Source: Bacteroidota bacterium (GTDB lineage: Bacteria; Bacteroidota; Bacteroidia; Bacteroidales; VadinHA17). Taken from it: DNA of 44,552 nucleotides. Below are positions 1 through 8,293 of this stretch, piece after piece. Below the pieces are notes generated by a model. It was given only the letters and a program-made list of their open reading frames with translations, did not search any database and was not told the origin of the DNA. The position numbers were made by a program, and so were the translations under genes. Each line of letters begins with the position of its first letter. Positions within the stretch are counted from its first letter, which is position 1. The stretch lies in the NCBI GenBank assembly GCA_003250475.1, contig QKGI01000114.1:1-44552 (forward strand), given 5' to 3'.

Positions 1-6
1 CTTTTG

Positions 7-81
7 CGGTGCGGACGGGACTCGAACCCGCGACCCCCGGCGTGACAGGCCGGTATTCTAACCAAACTGAACTACCGCACC
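7..81 (-). tRNA. tRNA-Asp (GTC)
   Basis: Read on the minus strand this folds as a full cloverleaf: acceptor arms GGTGCGG and CCGCACC pair perfectly over 7 bp, the anticodon stem CCGGC/GCCGG encloses loop CTGTCAC with anticodon GTC, and the T arm has GCGGG-TTCGAGT-CCCGT. The discriminator base is G, as usual for tRNA-Asp. The 3' CCA is not encoded. It is transcribed away from xdhC. Confidence 0.97.
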
Positions 82-91
82 AAAAGCGAGG

Positions 92-120
92 CAAAATTAA
101 TTCATTTTTTCATTCCTCAA
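92..120 (-). promoter_or_regulatory. Promoter of tRNA-Asp
   Basis: On the minus strand the -7 box TAATTTTG (92-99) matches the Bacteroidota consensus TAnnTTTG and lies about 10 bp upstream of the mature tRNA. A TTG at 118-120 is 18 bp further upstream, one short of the usual 19. Seen in sequence; activity is inferred. Confidence 0.6.
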
Positions 121-232
121 AATATTTTGCTTAAATATCTTCCGTATGCTGAAAATGCAGGATTTGTGGGGAAAAGCATCTCAGCTTCAGTCAAAAAGAC
201 AACATATCCTGGAAATAATTCGCCATGTTTAT

Positions 233-240
233 TATATTTG
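233..240 (+). promoter_or_regulatory. Putative -7 box of the molybdenum hydroxylase operon
   Basis: TATATTTG matches TAnnTTTG. No TTG is found at the expected -33 spacing. If used, transcription would begin close to the xdhC ATG at 256, giving a very short leader; it would also exclude the longer reading frame that opens at a TTG at 127. Confidence 0.35.
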
Positions 241-255
241 TTTGAGAACCAGTCT

Positions 256-1326
256 ATGAAGAACATATATTTTACATTAGCAGAGTCAGGAGCGAGCCTG
301 TCAGGTCCTGTGCTGGCAACCGTAACAGGAACAAGCGGCTCAACACCCCAGAAGCCAGGTAGCTCTGCACTTTTTGAGGACGGGAAGCTTATAGCAGGAA
401 CCGTGGGAGGCGGCATAGTGGAAAACCGGACATCGGCATATGCAGCGCTATGTACAGAAGCAAAGGAATCAGCGTTGCTGCACTTTTCGCTTGACAAGGA
501 GACAACCGAGGCGGAAGAAGCAGTCTGCGGAGGCCGTATAACAATCCTTGCTGACAGTGACCCTCTGGCCCACCTGAAAGCATTCCGGGAGATGAAATCA
601 AGCATTGAGGCGGGAGTACCGGGTGTCCTTGTAACCAGGGTAGTACCATGGAATGACGCCCAGGTAATGATTAAAAGGTGCTGGACAACAGGCACGGGTG
701 AGCTGAACATCCCGGGTGACTCGCGTGAGAAAATTTTTTCCGAAGTAGAGAATATTCTCTCCTCAGGCAACAGGGCCGGCTACAGGGAACTGGATGTGGT
801 TATCCCGGGGGAGAGACAGGGCGCCAAGATCTTCCTTGAGCCGGTGTTCCCCCTGCCACGACTGGTGATCGCCGGTGCCGGGCATATAGGTAAGGCCATG
901 TCGCACCAGGGAAAACTCCTCGGCTTTGAGGTAACCGTTATCGACGACAGGGAAGAGTTTGCCAATCCTGTTAATCTTCCTGACGCCGATAATATTATAG
1001 TGAGAGACATCGGCGAAGCCATGAGAGATTTACGTCCCGACAAGGATACATATGTGGTGATAGTGACACGCGGCCACAGCCATGATGCTGATGCACTAAG
1101 GCCCTTCATTGGCTCGCAGGCCGCATATGTGGGTATGATGGGAAGCACAGTCAAGGTTGCAAAGATGCACAGGGAATTCATCTCAAATGGATGGGCAACC
1201 GAAGAGCAGTGGAAGAAGATATGCACCCCGATAGGAGTGGAGATAGGATCGAAAACGATAGAGGAGATAGCTGTCAGTATTGCAGCCCAGCTGGTACAGG
1301 CAAGACACGGAATCATGATGAGTTGA
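256..1326 (+). CDS. xdhC: XdhC/CoxI family molybdenum cofactor insertion protein
   Basis: 356 aa when started at the ATG giving MKNIYFTLAE. The N-terminal XdhC/CoxI domain shows the family stretch GSTPQKPGSSA followed by GTVGGGIVE, and the C-terminal Rossmann domain has GAGHIG at residues 207-212. Proteins of this family bind the molybdenum cofactor, assist its sulfuration and deliver it to xanthine-oxidase-type enzymes; they act in the cytoplasm. The frame is open from a TTG at 127, but the extra 43 residues are not family-like and would cross a possible promoter box. It is the first gene of a run with mocA and the two enzyme subunits, which fits a dedicated maturation factor. Confidence 0.9.
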   Translation: MKNIYFTLAESGASLSGPVLATVTGTSGSTPQKPGSSALFEDGKLIAGTVGGGIVENRTSAYAALCTEAKESALLHFSLDKETTEAEEAVCGGRITILADSDPLAHLKAFREMKSSIEAGVPGVLVTRVVPWNDAQVMIKRCWTTGTGELNIPGDSREKIFSEVENILSSGNRAGYRELDVVIPGERQGAKIFLEPVFPLPRLVIAGAGHIGKAMSHQGKLLGFEVTVIDDREEFANPVNLPDADNIIVRDIGEAMRDLRPDKDTYVVIVTRGHSHDADALRPFIGSQAAYVGMMGSTVKVAKMHREFISNGWATEEQWKKICTPIGVEIGSKTIEEIAVSIAAQLVQARHGIMMS

Positions 1327-1351
1327 AGTCCGGGAAATTATCAGGTCTCCG

Positions 1352-1475
1352 GACCTTCAGACCTCAGACATTCAGACCTCAGACCTTCAGACTTCCGACC
1401 TTCAGACTCCAGACCCTCAGACCTAAGACTGCAAGACCGCATGACTGCAAGACTGCAAGACCGCAAGACAATAAA
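1352..1475 (+). repeat. GAC-based 7/8-bp tandem repeat, locus 1
   Basis: About 16 consecutive units begin with GAC. The first part alternates 8- and 7-bp units (GACCTTCA, GACCTCA), making a near-perfect 15-bp period repeated about five times. The second part is all 8-bp units of the type GACTGCAA or GACCGCAA. It starts 25 bp after the xdhC stop and ends just before mocA. Because 15 bp is five codons, the mocA frame stays open through it (repeating Thr-Phe-Arg-Pro-Gln). Related sequence recurs at 10290-10406 and 44535-44552. Confidence 0.9.
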
Positions 1476-1484
1476 AAGAAACAG

Positions 1485-2081
1485 ATGAACGGAATATGGG
1501 CAATAGTCCTTGCTGCCGGCGAGTCAAGAAGAATGGGCTCCCCGAAGATGCTGTTACCATACAGAGGTTTGACAATCATTGAGCATGTCATCATGAATGT
1601 CATTGCCTCTGAAATAGAAAAAGTAGTGACAGTACTGGGGGCAGATAAGGAGGAGATAGGTAAGCTCACGGGAAAATTCGATATAATCAATTGCTATAAT
1701 GATGATTACTCCCTTGGGATGCTCTCGTCCGTGAGATGCGGGTTAAGATCATTACCCGATAATTGCAGTGCAGCTCTTGTTTTGCCGGGCGATCAGCCGA
1801 TGATAACAACCAGTGAGATAAATAAAATTATTACCGCTTACAGAACCTCGGGCAGGGGTATAGTGTTGCCGCTTTATAACGGCAAGCGAGGGCACCCTGT
1901 CATTATTGATATGAAATACCGGGACGAAGTGATGTCATTACCCGATTCTGAAGGCCTCAGGGCCCTGGCCGGGAGACATCCTGGCGATACCTGTGAGGCT
2001 GTGACTGATGACCCTTGTGTTTTGAGAGACATTGATACAAGGGAAGACTATCTGAATGAAATTAATAAAATTAACATGTAA
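1485..2081 (+). CDS. mocA: MobA/MocA-like nucleotidyltransferase (molybdenum cofactor cytidylyltransferase type)
   Basis: 198 aa from the ATG giving MNGIWAIVLAAG. The N-terminal signature LAAGESRRMGSPKMLLP (residues 9-25) is that of the NTP_transf_3 family, which transfers CMP or GMP to molybdopterin; MocA-type members make the cytosine dinucleotide form used by xanthine-oxidase-family enzymes. The later GDQP motif is also typical. The open frame reaches back into xdhC, but the upstream part is translated repeat and shifted xdhC sequence, so this ATG is chosen. The stop overlaps the next start (TAATG). CMP specificity is inferred from the neighbours, not from the sequence. Confidence 0.88.
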   Translation: MNGIWAIVLAAGESRRMGSPKMLLPYRGLTIIEHVIMNVIASEIEKVVTVLGADKEEIGKLTGKFDIINCYNDDYSLGMLSSVRCGLRSLPDNCSAALVLPGDQPMITTSEINKIITAYRTSGRGIVLPLYNGKRGHPVIIDMKYRDEVMSLPDSEGLRALAGRHPGDTCEAVTDDPCVLRDIDTREDYLNEINKINM

Positions 2082-2572
2082 TGGAAGAGACGATCCGTTT
2101 CAAACTGAACAACAAAGAGACCGAGCTGGTTACTGATCCCAACCAGATACTCCTGTGGGTTCTGAGGGATCATTTCGGTCTTACCGGAACCAAGTTCGGA
2201 TGCGGCATTGGGTTCTGCGGAGCATGTACGGTCCTGATCGATGATGAACCGGTAAGATCATGCATGATGCCAGTAAGCCAGGTGGCAGGTAAAAGTGTCG
2301 TCACCATTGAAGGACTGGAGGATGACGGCAGACTGCATCCCATGCAACAGGCTTTCATTGATCATGATGCCCTCCAGTGCGGCTATTGCACCCCGGGCAT
2401 GATACTAACGGCAGTGGCCATGCTTAAACATAATCCGTCACCGACCCGTGAAGAGATTATTGAGGGTCTGGATGAAAATCTTTGCAGGTGTGGGGCACAT
2501 ACGAGAATTATTGACGCAGTGGAAGAGGCTGCAGGAGTAATAAAGGGAGGAACAGGCAATGAAAACAGTTAA
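2081..2572 (+). CDS. 2Fe-2S subunit of a molybdenum hydroxylase (IorA/CoxS type)
   Basis: 163 aa, the usual length. The plant-type ferredoxin domain has Cys41, Cys46, Cys49 and Cys61. The C-terminal helical 2Fe-2S domain has Cys100-x2-Cys103 (QCGYCTPGM) and Cys135-x-Cys137 (LCRCG). These clusters carry electrons from the molybdenum site. There is no FAD subunit next to it, as in isoquinoline 1-oxidoreductase-type two-subunit enzymes. No signal peptide is present, so if the partner is exported by Tat this subunit probably travels with it. Its start overlaps the mocA stop and its end overlaps the next gene by 14 bp. Confidence 0.92.
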   Translation: MEETIRFKLNNKETELVTDPNQILLWVLRDHFGLTGTKFGCGIGFCGACTVLIDDEPVRSCMMPVSQVAGKSVVTIEGLEDDGRLHPMQQAFIDHDALQCGYCTPGMILTAVAMLKHNPSPTREEIIEGLDENLCRCGAHTRIIDAVEEAAGVIKGGTGNENS

Positions 2573-4700
2573 GCAGAAACAGGGGAGTGCCGCTACCTCG
2601 TCAGGCATGAGGCGCAGGAGCTTTGTGAAGGTGCTCGGAGGAGGCATAGTGTTCTTCTTTGCCCCCTGGGGCGCTGTTGACCTTATCGCCCTGCCTGTCC
2701 AGCAGCGTAGAAGCCTTACCAAGGATTATAACGCCTTCCTCCATATTGCAGAAGATGGCGCTGTGACATGCTATACGGGAAAGATCGAGATGGGACAGGG
2801 AGTCATCACATCGCTGGCCCAGATGATGGCTGATGAGCTCAATGTACCCCTGGAAAAGGTGAAGATGGTTATGGGTGATACCGAACTATGTCCCTATGAT
2901 GCCGGGACCTGGGGCTCTCTGACAACGCGTGCTTTCGGGCCGGCAATGAGAGCGGCTGCTGCTGAGGCAAGGGCTGTGCTGGTCGTCATGGCATCCGAGA
3001 AGATGGGGGTACCTGTCAACCGGCTTGCGGTAAAGGAGGGAGTCATTGCAGACACGGCCAATCCTTCCAGGAGCATGACCTATGCTGAACTGGCCCGGGG
3101 CAGGAAGCTGGAGAGATATCTTGATGTCAAGCCTCCTGTTGAAGAACATACCAGTTTTACCTATGTAGGTAAACCATTGTACCACAGTGATGCCAGGGAT
3201 AAAGTCACCGGCAGGGCAAAGTACACAGGAGACCTCAGGCTGCCGGATATGCTGTACGCCAGGATACTCAGACCACCATCACATGATGCCAGGCTCATCT
3301 CGGTCGATACGTCGGCAGCTGAAAAGATGGAAGGGGTAAGTATAGTCCGTGACGGAGAGCTTATAGCTGCGGTGAGTGATAACCGGGATCTTGCGGATAT
3401 GGCAGTGGTACAGATCAATGCAGAATATACTTCTGATAGATCGGAGATAAACGAGGTAACCATCTTTGATTACATTAACAAAGGTGAGTTCAGATCCAAT
3501 GTGATTCATTCAGGAGGAGATATAACTACAGCGCCACAGCTCTGTGACCAGGTTTTTGAAACTGAATATCACGATCCCTACCTGGCTCACGCACCTATTG
3601 AACCTCATGCTGCGCTGGCCCGGTTCGAGGGAGAGAAACTGACGGTGTGGGCTTCTACTCAGTCACCTTTCGGACTGCAGGACGGTCTCGTCAGGGCACT
3701 GGGCCTCAGTCTTGACAACGTAAGGGTGATCACACCGTTCCTTGGCGGCGGTTTCGGAGGCAAGGCAGCCTACAGGCAGGGTATAGAGGCTGCAAGGCTG
3801 GCGAAGATTACCGGAAGACCAGTGATGGTAGCCTGGACCCGCGACGAAGAGTTCTTTTACGACACTTTTCACGCGGCTTCAGTCATCAGGGTGAAATCAG
3901 GAATTGACAAAGCAGGCAGGATAATGCTGTGGGATTATAACGTTTATCTGGCAGGTACCAGAGGGGCTGATAATATCTATGATGTCCCCAATGCACGTAT
4001 TACCAGTTACGGCGAAGACAGGACCAAGTACCCTGTCCATCCCTTCGGTACGGGGCCATGGCGTGCACCCAATAACAACACGAACACTTTCGCCCGTGAG
4101 ACACAGATAGACATCATGGCGGCAGCGGCAGGTGCTGATCCGCTGGATTTCAGGCTGAGGAACCTGAAGGACGAAAAGATGAAAGCAGTCCTCAGGGCTG
4201 TAGCCGACAAATTCGGATACGTGCCGGGCAAAGCTCCTTCGGGAAGAGGAATTGGAATTGCCTGCGGTACCGATGCCGGAACATGGGTGGCTCACATGGC
4301 AGAGGTGGAGGTAAGCAGGAGCACAGGAAGGATCAGGGTGGTGCGACTTGCCTGTGCACAGGATATGGGCCTGTGTGTCAATCCCCAGGGTGCTCTCATA
4401 CAGATGGAAGGGTGCCTGACGATGGCACTTGGATACACACTCACCGAGGAGGTGAGATTTGACGGCGGTAATATCAGGGACAGGAATTTTGACAGCTATG
4501 AGATACCAAGGTTCTCATGGCTTCCCAGGCTCGAGTGCGTCATAATGGACAGGAAGGACCAGGCTCCACAGGGAGGAGGCGAGCCCGCAATAATTGGTGT
4601 GGGCGCAGCAGTCGGTAATGCCGTTTATGATGCATCCGGTGCCAGGCTTTTAAGAATGCCTTTCACTCCGGAGAGGGTTCTGAAAGCAATGCAGGGATGA
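2559..4700 (+). CDS. Molybdopterin-binding subunit of a xanthine-oxidase-family hydroxylase (IorB type), Tat-exported
   Basis: 713 aa, matching the isoquinoline 1-oxidoreductase beta / aldehyde dehydrogenase type. The N-terminus carries a twin-arginine signal (MRRRSFVKVLGG) followed by a hydrophobic stretch. Glycine-rich GGGFGGK at residues 396-402 contacts the cofactor, RAPNNNTNTFARE follows around 505-517, and the C-terminal GGGEP places the expected catalytic Glu at 675. A strong GGGAGG at 2545-2550, rare in this phylum, supports the ATG at 2559; a later Met at the Tat motif is possible. The substrate cannot be read from the sequence; the enzyme class hydroxylates N-heterocycles, purines or aldehydes. 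The protein probably acts in the periplasm. Confidence 0.9.
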   Translation: MKTVKQKQGSAATSSGMRRRSFVKVLGGGIVFFFAPWGAVDLIALPVQQRRSLTKDYNAFLHIAEDGAVTCYTGKIEMGQGVITSLAQMMADELNVPLEKVKMVMGDTELCPYDAGTWGSLTTRAFGPAMRAAAAEARAVLVVMASEKMGVPVNRLAVKEGVIADTANPSRSMTYAELARGRKLERYLDVKPPVEEHTSFTYVGKPLYHSDARDKVTGRAKYTGDLRLPDMLYARILRPPSHDARLISVDTSAAEKMEGVSIVRDGELIAAVSDNRDLADMAVVQINAEYTSDRSEINEVTIFDYINKGEFRSNVIHSGGDITTAPQLCDQVFETEYHDPYLAHAPIEPHAALARFEGEKLTVWASTQSPFGLQDGLVRALGLSLDNVRVITPFLGGGFGGKAAYRQGIEAARLAKITGRPVMVAWTRDEEFFYDTFHAASVIRVKSGIDKAGRIMLWDYNVYLAGTRGADNIYDVPNARITSYGEDRTKYPVHPFGTGPWRAPNNNTNTFARETQIDIMAAAAGADPLDFRLRNLKDEKMKAVLRAVADKFGYVPGKAPSGRGIGIACGTDAGTWVAHMAEVEVSRSTGRIRVVRLACAQDMGLCVNPQGALIQMEGCLTMALGYTLTEEVRFDGGNIRDRNFDSYEIPRFSWLPRLECVIMDRKDQAPQGGGEPAIIGVGAAVGNAVYDASGARLLRMPFTPERVLKAMQG

Positions 4701-4747
4701 GATTATTAAAGTACCCCGGAGAGCCTGGAAAATGACATTTCCTGGTA

Positions 4748-5293
4748 TCAGGTTTGTCTTTCCGGTATGAAGAATGAGAAGTTGACATTACCGTAATGCC
4801 TGTGCTCCAGGAAGAGGCTGTGGCCGCTGAAGTCAATATTCCTCGGGTGTTCAAGGATAAACAACGTTGAATCTTTGACGGCCCCTGAATGCATGACCAT
4901 ATCCGGTAATTCTTCCAGCCACCGCAGTGTATAAGGAGGATCGGCAAAAATAACGTCATATTGTTTGTGACAGATCTTCAGCCAGTCACGGACATCTATC
5001 CTGTGTATCTTCGCCATTGTAAGATCGAAGGTCTTAAGGGTCCTGCCGATGAATTCGCAGCTGCGTCTGTCAGTCTCGACAATATCAATATCACCGGTAC
5101 CCCTCGAAGCAAATTCATAACTGATAGCACCTGTTCCACCGAAGAGGTCAAGGAGTGATATCTCCTCAAAGTCAATTTTGTTGTTAAGGATGTTCATCAG
5201 GCTTTCGCGTGCAAAGTCGGTAGTAGGCCTTGCCTTGAATCCTGCCGGTGGCTCAATGAGCCTTCCCCTGAATTTCCCGCCTATTATTCGCAC
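4748..5293 (-). CDS. rsmD: 16S rRNA (guanine966-N2)-methyltransferase
   Basis: 181 aa. The protein begins VRIIGGKFRGR, which aligns with the canonical RsmD N-terminus when the GTG at 5293 is used; an in-frame GTG at 5320 would add nine residues. The SAM-binding motif is LLDLFGGTGAISYE and the catalytic motif is ADPPY. RsmD modifies G966 of 16S rRNA in the assembling 30S subunit. It overlaps the DUF3822 gene by 10 bp, a pairing I know from Bacteroidota, and converges on the hydroxylase operon. Confidence 0.93.
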   Translation of the reverse strand: MRIIGGKFRGRLIEPPAGFKARPTTDFARESLMNILNNKIDFEEISLLDLFGGTGAISYEFASRGTGDIDIVETDRRSCEFIGRTLKTFDLTMAKIHRIDVRDWLKICHKQYDVIFADPPYTLRWLEELPDMVMHSGAVKDSTLFILEHPRNIDFSGHSLFLEHRHYGNVNFSFFIPERQT

Positions 5294-6141
5294 ACTGCAG
5301 CTGTAAAGAGGTTGAGCCACCGGTGCAGATGCACCTCGTTCATCACGTAGCTGAAGCTTTGCCTTATTACCGGTGATGCAAATTTCACCTCCGGGGTAAA
5401 GTTAAGAAGGGAGAGATGTGCTTCGCTGTAGGGTTCGACAGTGCCGCTGATATGTATGGGCTCCTCGCTCCTGATACCTTTCCTGTCCAATACGTTGAAG
5501 ACAAAGTATGCGGCATCGGATGCAGCCGAGAGGGGAAAACTATTACAGAAGGCAAGCGTTCTCCTTTCCATTATTATCAGTGTGACAAAGCTCTTCTCAA
5601 AATGGAGGTGTATATAATAGTCGTCAGACGACCGGCAGACAGACCATACATGTTGAAGCAGCGGCTTCAGGTGATGCCATGGCAAAACATCATGCCAGTG
5701 AGTATTCAGGTTATCAACGACATCTTTTGGCGGGGCGAAGAGAACAACAGCCTCAGGTGAAGAGAGAGTGTTTGAGAAGACTGCGGTCTGGCCGGTGACA
5801 TCGAAATTGAACCGGAAATAGTCTTCCTTTAGTTCAGGATCAAATACAGGCTTCGGGATAAGCGTGAACTTCTGACCGGGTACGATGATAAATACTTTTC
5901 TGTATTTCCGTTTGAGGAAATCATCAGACTCAATAATATCGGCATAGCTCCTTGTTCTGTTTTCATCCGGGATCTCACAGGGATAATGCCTCAGCATGAC
6001 GTACTTACCTCGCAGTAGATCAAGTACTGCCAGGGATACACCCTCTTCAGAAAGCTCCAGTGAAAGATCGTAATTGTCGGTCGCGTTTATGTCGAGGGTC
6101 TCATCAATGAGCTCCAGGGGATATATCTGCGACGTGGTCAT
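5284..6141 (-). CDS. DUF3822 family protein
   Basis: 285 aa from the ATG at 6141, whose A overlaps the stop of the upstream gene (TGATG). The N-terminus (LELIDETLDINATDNYDLSL) and the position directly before rsmD fit the Bacteroidota DUF3822 family, whose function is unknown. No signal peptide or membrane segment is visible, so it is probably cytoplasmic. Translational coupling to rsmD suggests a role linked to ribosome or RNA metabolism, but that is inference. Confidence 0.8.
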   Translation of the reverse strand: MTTSQIYPLELIDETLDINATDNYDLSLELSEEGVSLAVLDLLRGKYVMLRHYPCEIPDENRTRSYADIIESDDFLKRKYRKVFIIVPGQKFTLIPKPVFDPELKEDYFRFNFDVTGQTAVFSNTLSSPEAVVLFAPPKDVVDNLNTHWHDVLPWHHLKPLLQHVWSVCRSSDDYYIHLHFEKSFVTLIIMERRTLAFCNSFPLSAASDAAYFVFNVLDRKGIRSEEPIHISGTVEPYSEAHLSLLNFTPEVKFASPVIRQSFSYVMNEVHLHRWLNLFTAAVCE

Positions 6142-6776
6142 CAATCCTCCCAGTTCCCGGCATTATTATTGGGGACCTTAATATCACCCACCTTCATGCC
6201 CGGGAAGCCTGTGATTTTTGTTCTAAGTTCATTATAGTTAACCACAAGCTGACGGTCAAGATCGCTCAGGAAGACATTATTCAGGACATAGGCTTCGAAT
6301 ACGTTCACCATCACCATGGAGGTAGTCATCACCCTGCCAGCAGCCATCCGGAACTGTGCTGTGTCTTTCCCGGGAACATACCTGAGCTGTTCAATAGGAT
6401 AATCTTTGCGGAAGACAGAATCAAGCACCGGAATATAGCTTGTATCACGGCTTATGAGGCCCTTCTTAACAGCTTCGCGTTCGCTAGTTATGCCCTCGGC
6501 TATCATCTCATCGGTAAGTGATCCGCGTTTAAAAACAAGTGGCAATGAGTCAGTCTCAAGAAAGGTGATCAGAGTATCAAAACTGCCTGTATAATAGCCT
6601 TTTACAGATTTAAAGGCTTCCTGTGCCGTTCTGATATCAATCAGTCTCTCCTTGATGGCTGCTTCCCTTGTGTCCTTTTCCTTGTTGAACCGTATAGGCT
6701 TCATTATGCTTTCCACAAGAAAATATAGCAGCGCGATTATGATAATGGTAAATACGATGTTGAGAGCCTTTTTCAT
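6141..6776 (-). CDS. Conserved hypothetical protein with one N-terminal membrane segment
   Basis: 211 aa from the ATG giving MKKALNIVF. Residues 5-24 form one hydrophobic helix, followed by a charged, mostly helical region (KEKDTREAAIKERLIDIRTAQEAFK), so most of the chain probably lies outside the cytoplasmic membrane. The arrangement recalls pilin-like or secretion-system pseudopilin proteins, but no prepilin peptidase site is visible. The frame is open up to 6812, but a -7 box sits at 6810-6817 and argues for the shorter start. It is the first gene of the rsmD operon. Confidence 0.7.
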   Translation of the reverse strand: MKKALNIVFTIIIIALLYFLVESIMKPIRFNKEKDTREAAIKERLIDIRTAQEAFKSVKGYYTGSFDTLITFLETDSLPLVFKRGSLTDEMIAEGITSEREAVKKGLISRDTSYIPVLDSVFRKDYPIEQLRYVPGKDTAQFRMAAGRVMTTSMVMVNVFEAYVLNNVFLSDLDRQLVVNYNELRTKITGFPGMKVGDIKVPNNNAGNWED

Positions 6777-6799
6777 GTCTTTTGTGATCGATTGTTGAG

Positions 6800-6807
6800 T
6801 AACTTTG
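6800..6807 (+). promoter_or_regulatory. Putative -7 box of the RecD-like helicase gene
   Basis: TAACTTTG matches TAnnTTTG, 49 bp before the ATG at 6856. No TTG stands at the usual spacing. It lies two bases from the opposing box at 6810-6817. Confidence 0.45.
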
Positions 6808-6809
6808 TG

Positions 6810-6817
6810 CAAATTTA
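6810..6817 (-). promoter_or_regulatory. Putative -7 box of the DUF3822-rsmD operon
   Basis: On the minus strand TAAATTTG matches TAnnTTTG, about 34 bp before the chosen ATG at 6776. No well-spaced TTG is seen. Confidence 0.5.
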
Positions 6818-6855
6818 TAAAAAAAGCAGACTGATATCCGCTTTGTTCAAATAAA

Positions 6856-8271
6856 ATGAGGAAGGAGAATATTTACGCGCTTCTCGGGAAGAACCTGGGT
6901 TATATTCCTACCCGTGATCAGTCTGACTGCATGCAGCTGCTGGCTGGTTTCGTGGCCGACAATACCAATGATGTGATCTTTCTCCTTACGGGATATGCCG
7001 GGACAGGGAAGACCAGTGTCATCGCCTCATTGGTCAGTACACTCAATACCCTCAGGCAAAAGTCCGTTCTGCTTGCACCGACAGGCAGGGCGGCGAAGGT
7101 CCTGCGCTCATATACCGGGAAGGAGGCGTTTACCATTCACCGTAAGATTTACAGGCAGAAGTCGGCAACAGACGGTGTCGGCAGATTTGTACTTGACAAG
7201 AACCTGCATAAGGAAACATACTTTATTGTGGACGAGTCTTCGATGATACCCGACGAATCATCCGAAGGTTCAATGTTCGGCAGCGGAAGGCTTCTGGAGG
7301 ATCTCCTTGAGTATGTTTATACAGGTACTGACTGCAAACTGATACTTGTAGGTGATGTGGCCCAGCTGCCTCCGGTAGGATCGATAGTAAGCCCTGCCCT
7401 TGATACGGATGTACTGCGTGCAACCGGTTTTGCACTTCAGGCATTTGAGCTTCATCAGGTAATACGGCAGAGCGAAGGCTCGGGTATATTAATGAATGCC
7501 ACCGCAGTGCGACAACAGGTAAATGACGGCGATCTGTCAGTCCCGGAGCTTTCTCTTGACGGCTACAATGATATCGAGCGCCTGAGCGGTAACGACCTTA
7601 TTGACCGGCTCGGTGAGGCATATGACAGATGCGGCACTGACGGCGCCATCGTGGTGGTGAACTCAAACAACCTGGCCAACAGGTATAACCAGGGTATCCG
7701 CAACAGGGTATTCTACCGTGAGGAGGAGATCAGCACAGGCGATATAATCATGGTCGTAAAGAACAACTATTACTGGCTTAAAGATGACGAGAACACCTCC
7801 TTCATTGCCAACGGGGATATAGCTGAAGTCCGAAGGATAAGGAAATTTGAGGAGATGTACGGCATGCGGTTTGCCGACATGACACTCTGGTTCAGGGACA
7901 TGGACCTGGAGGTAGATGCAAGGGTAATGCTTGACACTCTGATGATGGGCACACCGTCATTGTCAGCAGAGAAGTCAAGAGAGCTCTATTTTGCCGTGCT
8001 GGCTGATCATCCCGGAATCAGGTCAAAAAGAAAACAGTTTGAAGCTGTCAGGGACGACCCATATTACAACGCCCTGCAGATCAAGTTCGCTTATGCGGTT
8101 ACCTGCCATAAGTCGCAGGGCGGACAGTGGGAAAGGGTCTTTATAGACCAGGGAATGTTTAATCGCCAGGAGCCCACCATTGACTATCTGCGCTGGTTTT
8201 ATACTGCACTGACACGCGCAACAGAAAAGGTGTTCCTGATAAATTTTCCTGACAGCTGGTTCAGGAACTGA
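6856..8271 (+). CDS. RecD-like ATP-dependent DNA helicase (SF1)
   Basis: 471 aa. Walker A GYAGTGKT lies at residues 46-53, Walker B IVDESSM at about 123-129, then GDVAQLPPVGS (motif III), and near the C-terminus TCHKSQGGQWERV, the UvrD_C_2 motif. This is the AAA_30 plus UvrD_C_2 layout of RecD2-like 5'-3' helicases, but shorter than RecD2 (about 700-800 aa) because the long N-terminal region is missing. It probably acts alone in DNA repair or replication restart. No RecB or RecC genes are nearby. It is divergent from the DUF3822-rsmD operon. Confidence 0.88.
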   Translation: MRKENIYALLGKNLGYIPTRDQSDCMQLLAGFVADNTNDVIFLLTGYAGTGKTSVIASLVSTLNTLRQKSVLLAPTGRAAKVLRSYTGKEAFTIHRKIYRQKSATDGVGRFVLDKNLHKETYFIVDESSMIPDESSEGSMFGSGRLLEDLLEYVYTGTDCKLILVGDVAQLPPVGSIVSPALDTDVLRATGFALQAFELHQVIRQSEGSGILMNATAVRQQVNDGDLSVPELSLDGYNDIERLSGNDLIDRLGEAYDRCGTDGAIVVVNSNNLANRYNQGIRNRVFYREEEISTGDIIMVVKNNYYWLKDDENTSFIANGDIAEVRRIRKFEEMYGMRFADMTLWFRDMDLEVDARVMLDTLMMGTPSLSAEKSRELYFAVLADHPGIRSKRKQFEAVRDDPYYNALQIKFAYAVTCHKSQGGQWERVFIDQGMFNRQEPTIDYLRWFYTALTRATEKVFLINFPDSWFRN

Positions 8272-8293
8272 AAAAGCACATAACGAGCCTGTC

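Noticed and set aside
117-770. Long minus-strand frame opposite xdhC (217 codons)
   Set aside because: It lies opposite a clear XdhC gene and has no recognisable domain; a shadow frame.
1352-1475. Possible CRISPR array
   Set aside because: Units are 7-8 bp and contiguous, with no spacers and no cas genes in the window.
1191-1484. Upstream extension of the mocA frame, 98 codons including repeated Thr-Phe-Arg-Pro-Gln
   Set aside because: It is shifted xdhC sequence plus translated tandem repeat; the conserved nucleotidyltransferase N-terminus begins at the ATG at 1485.
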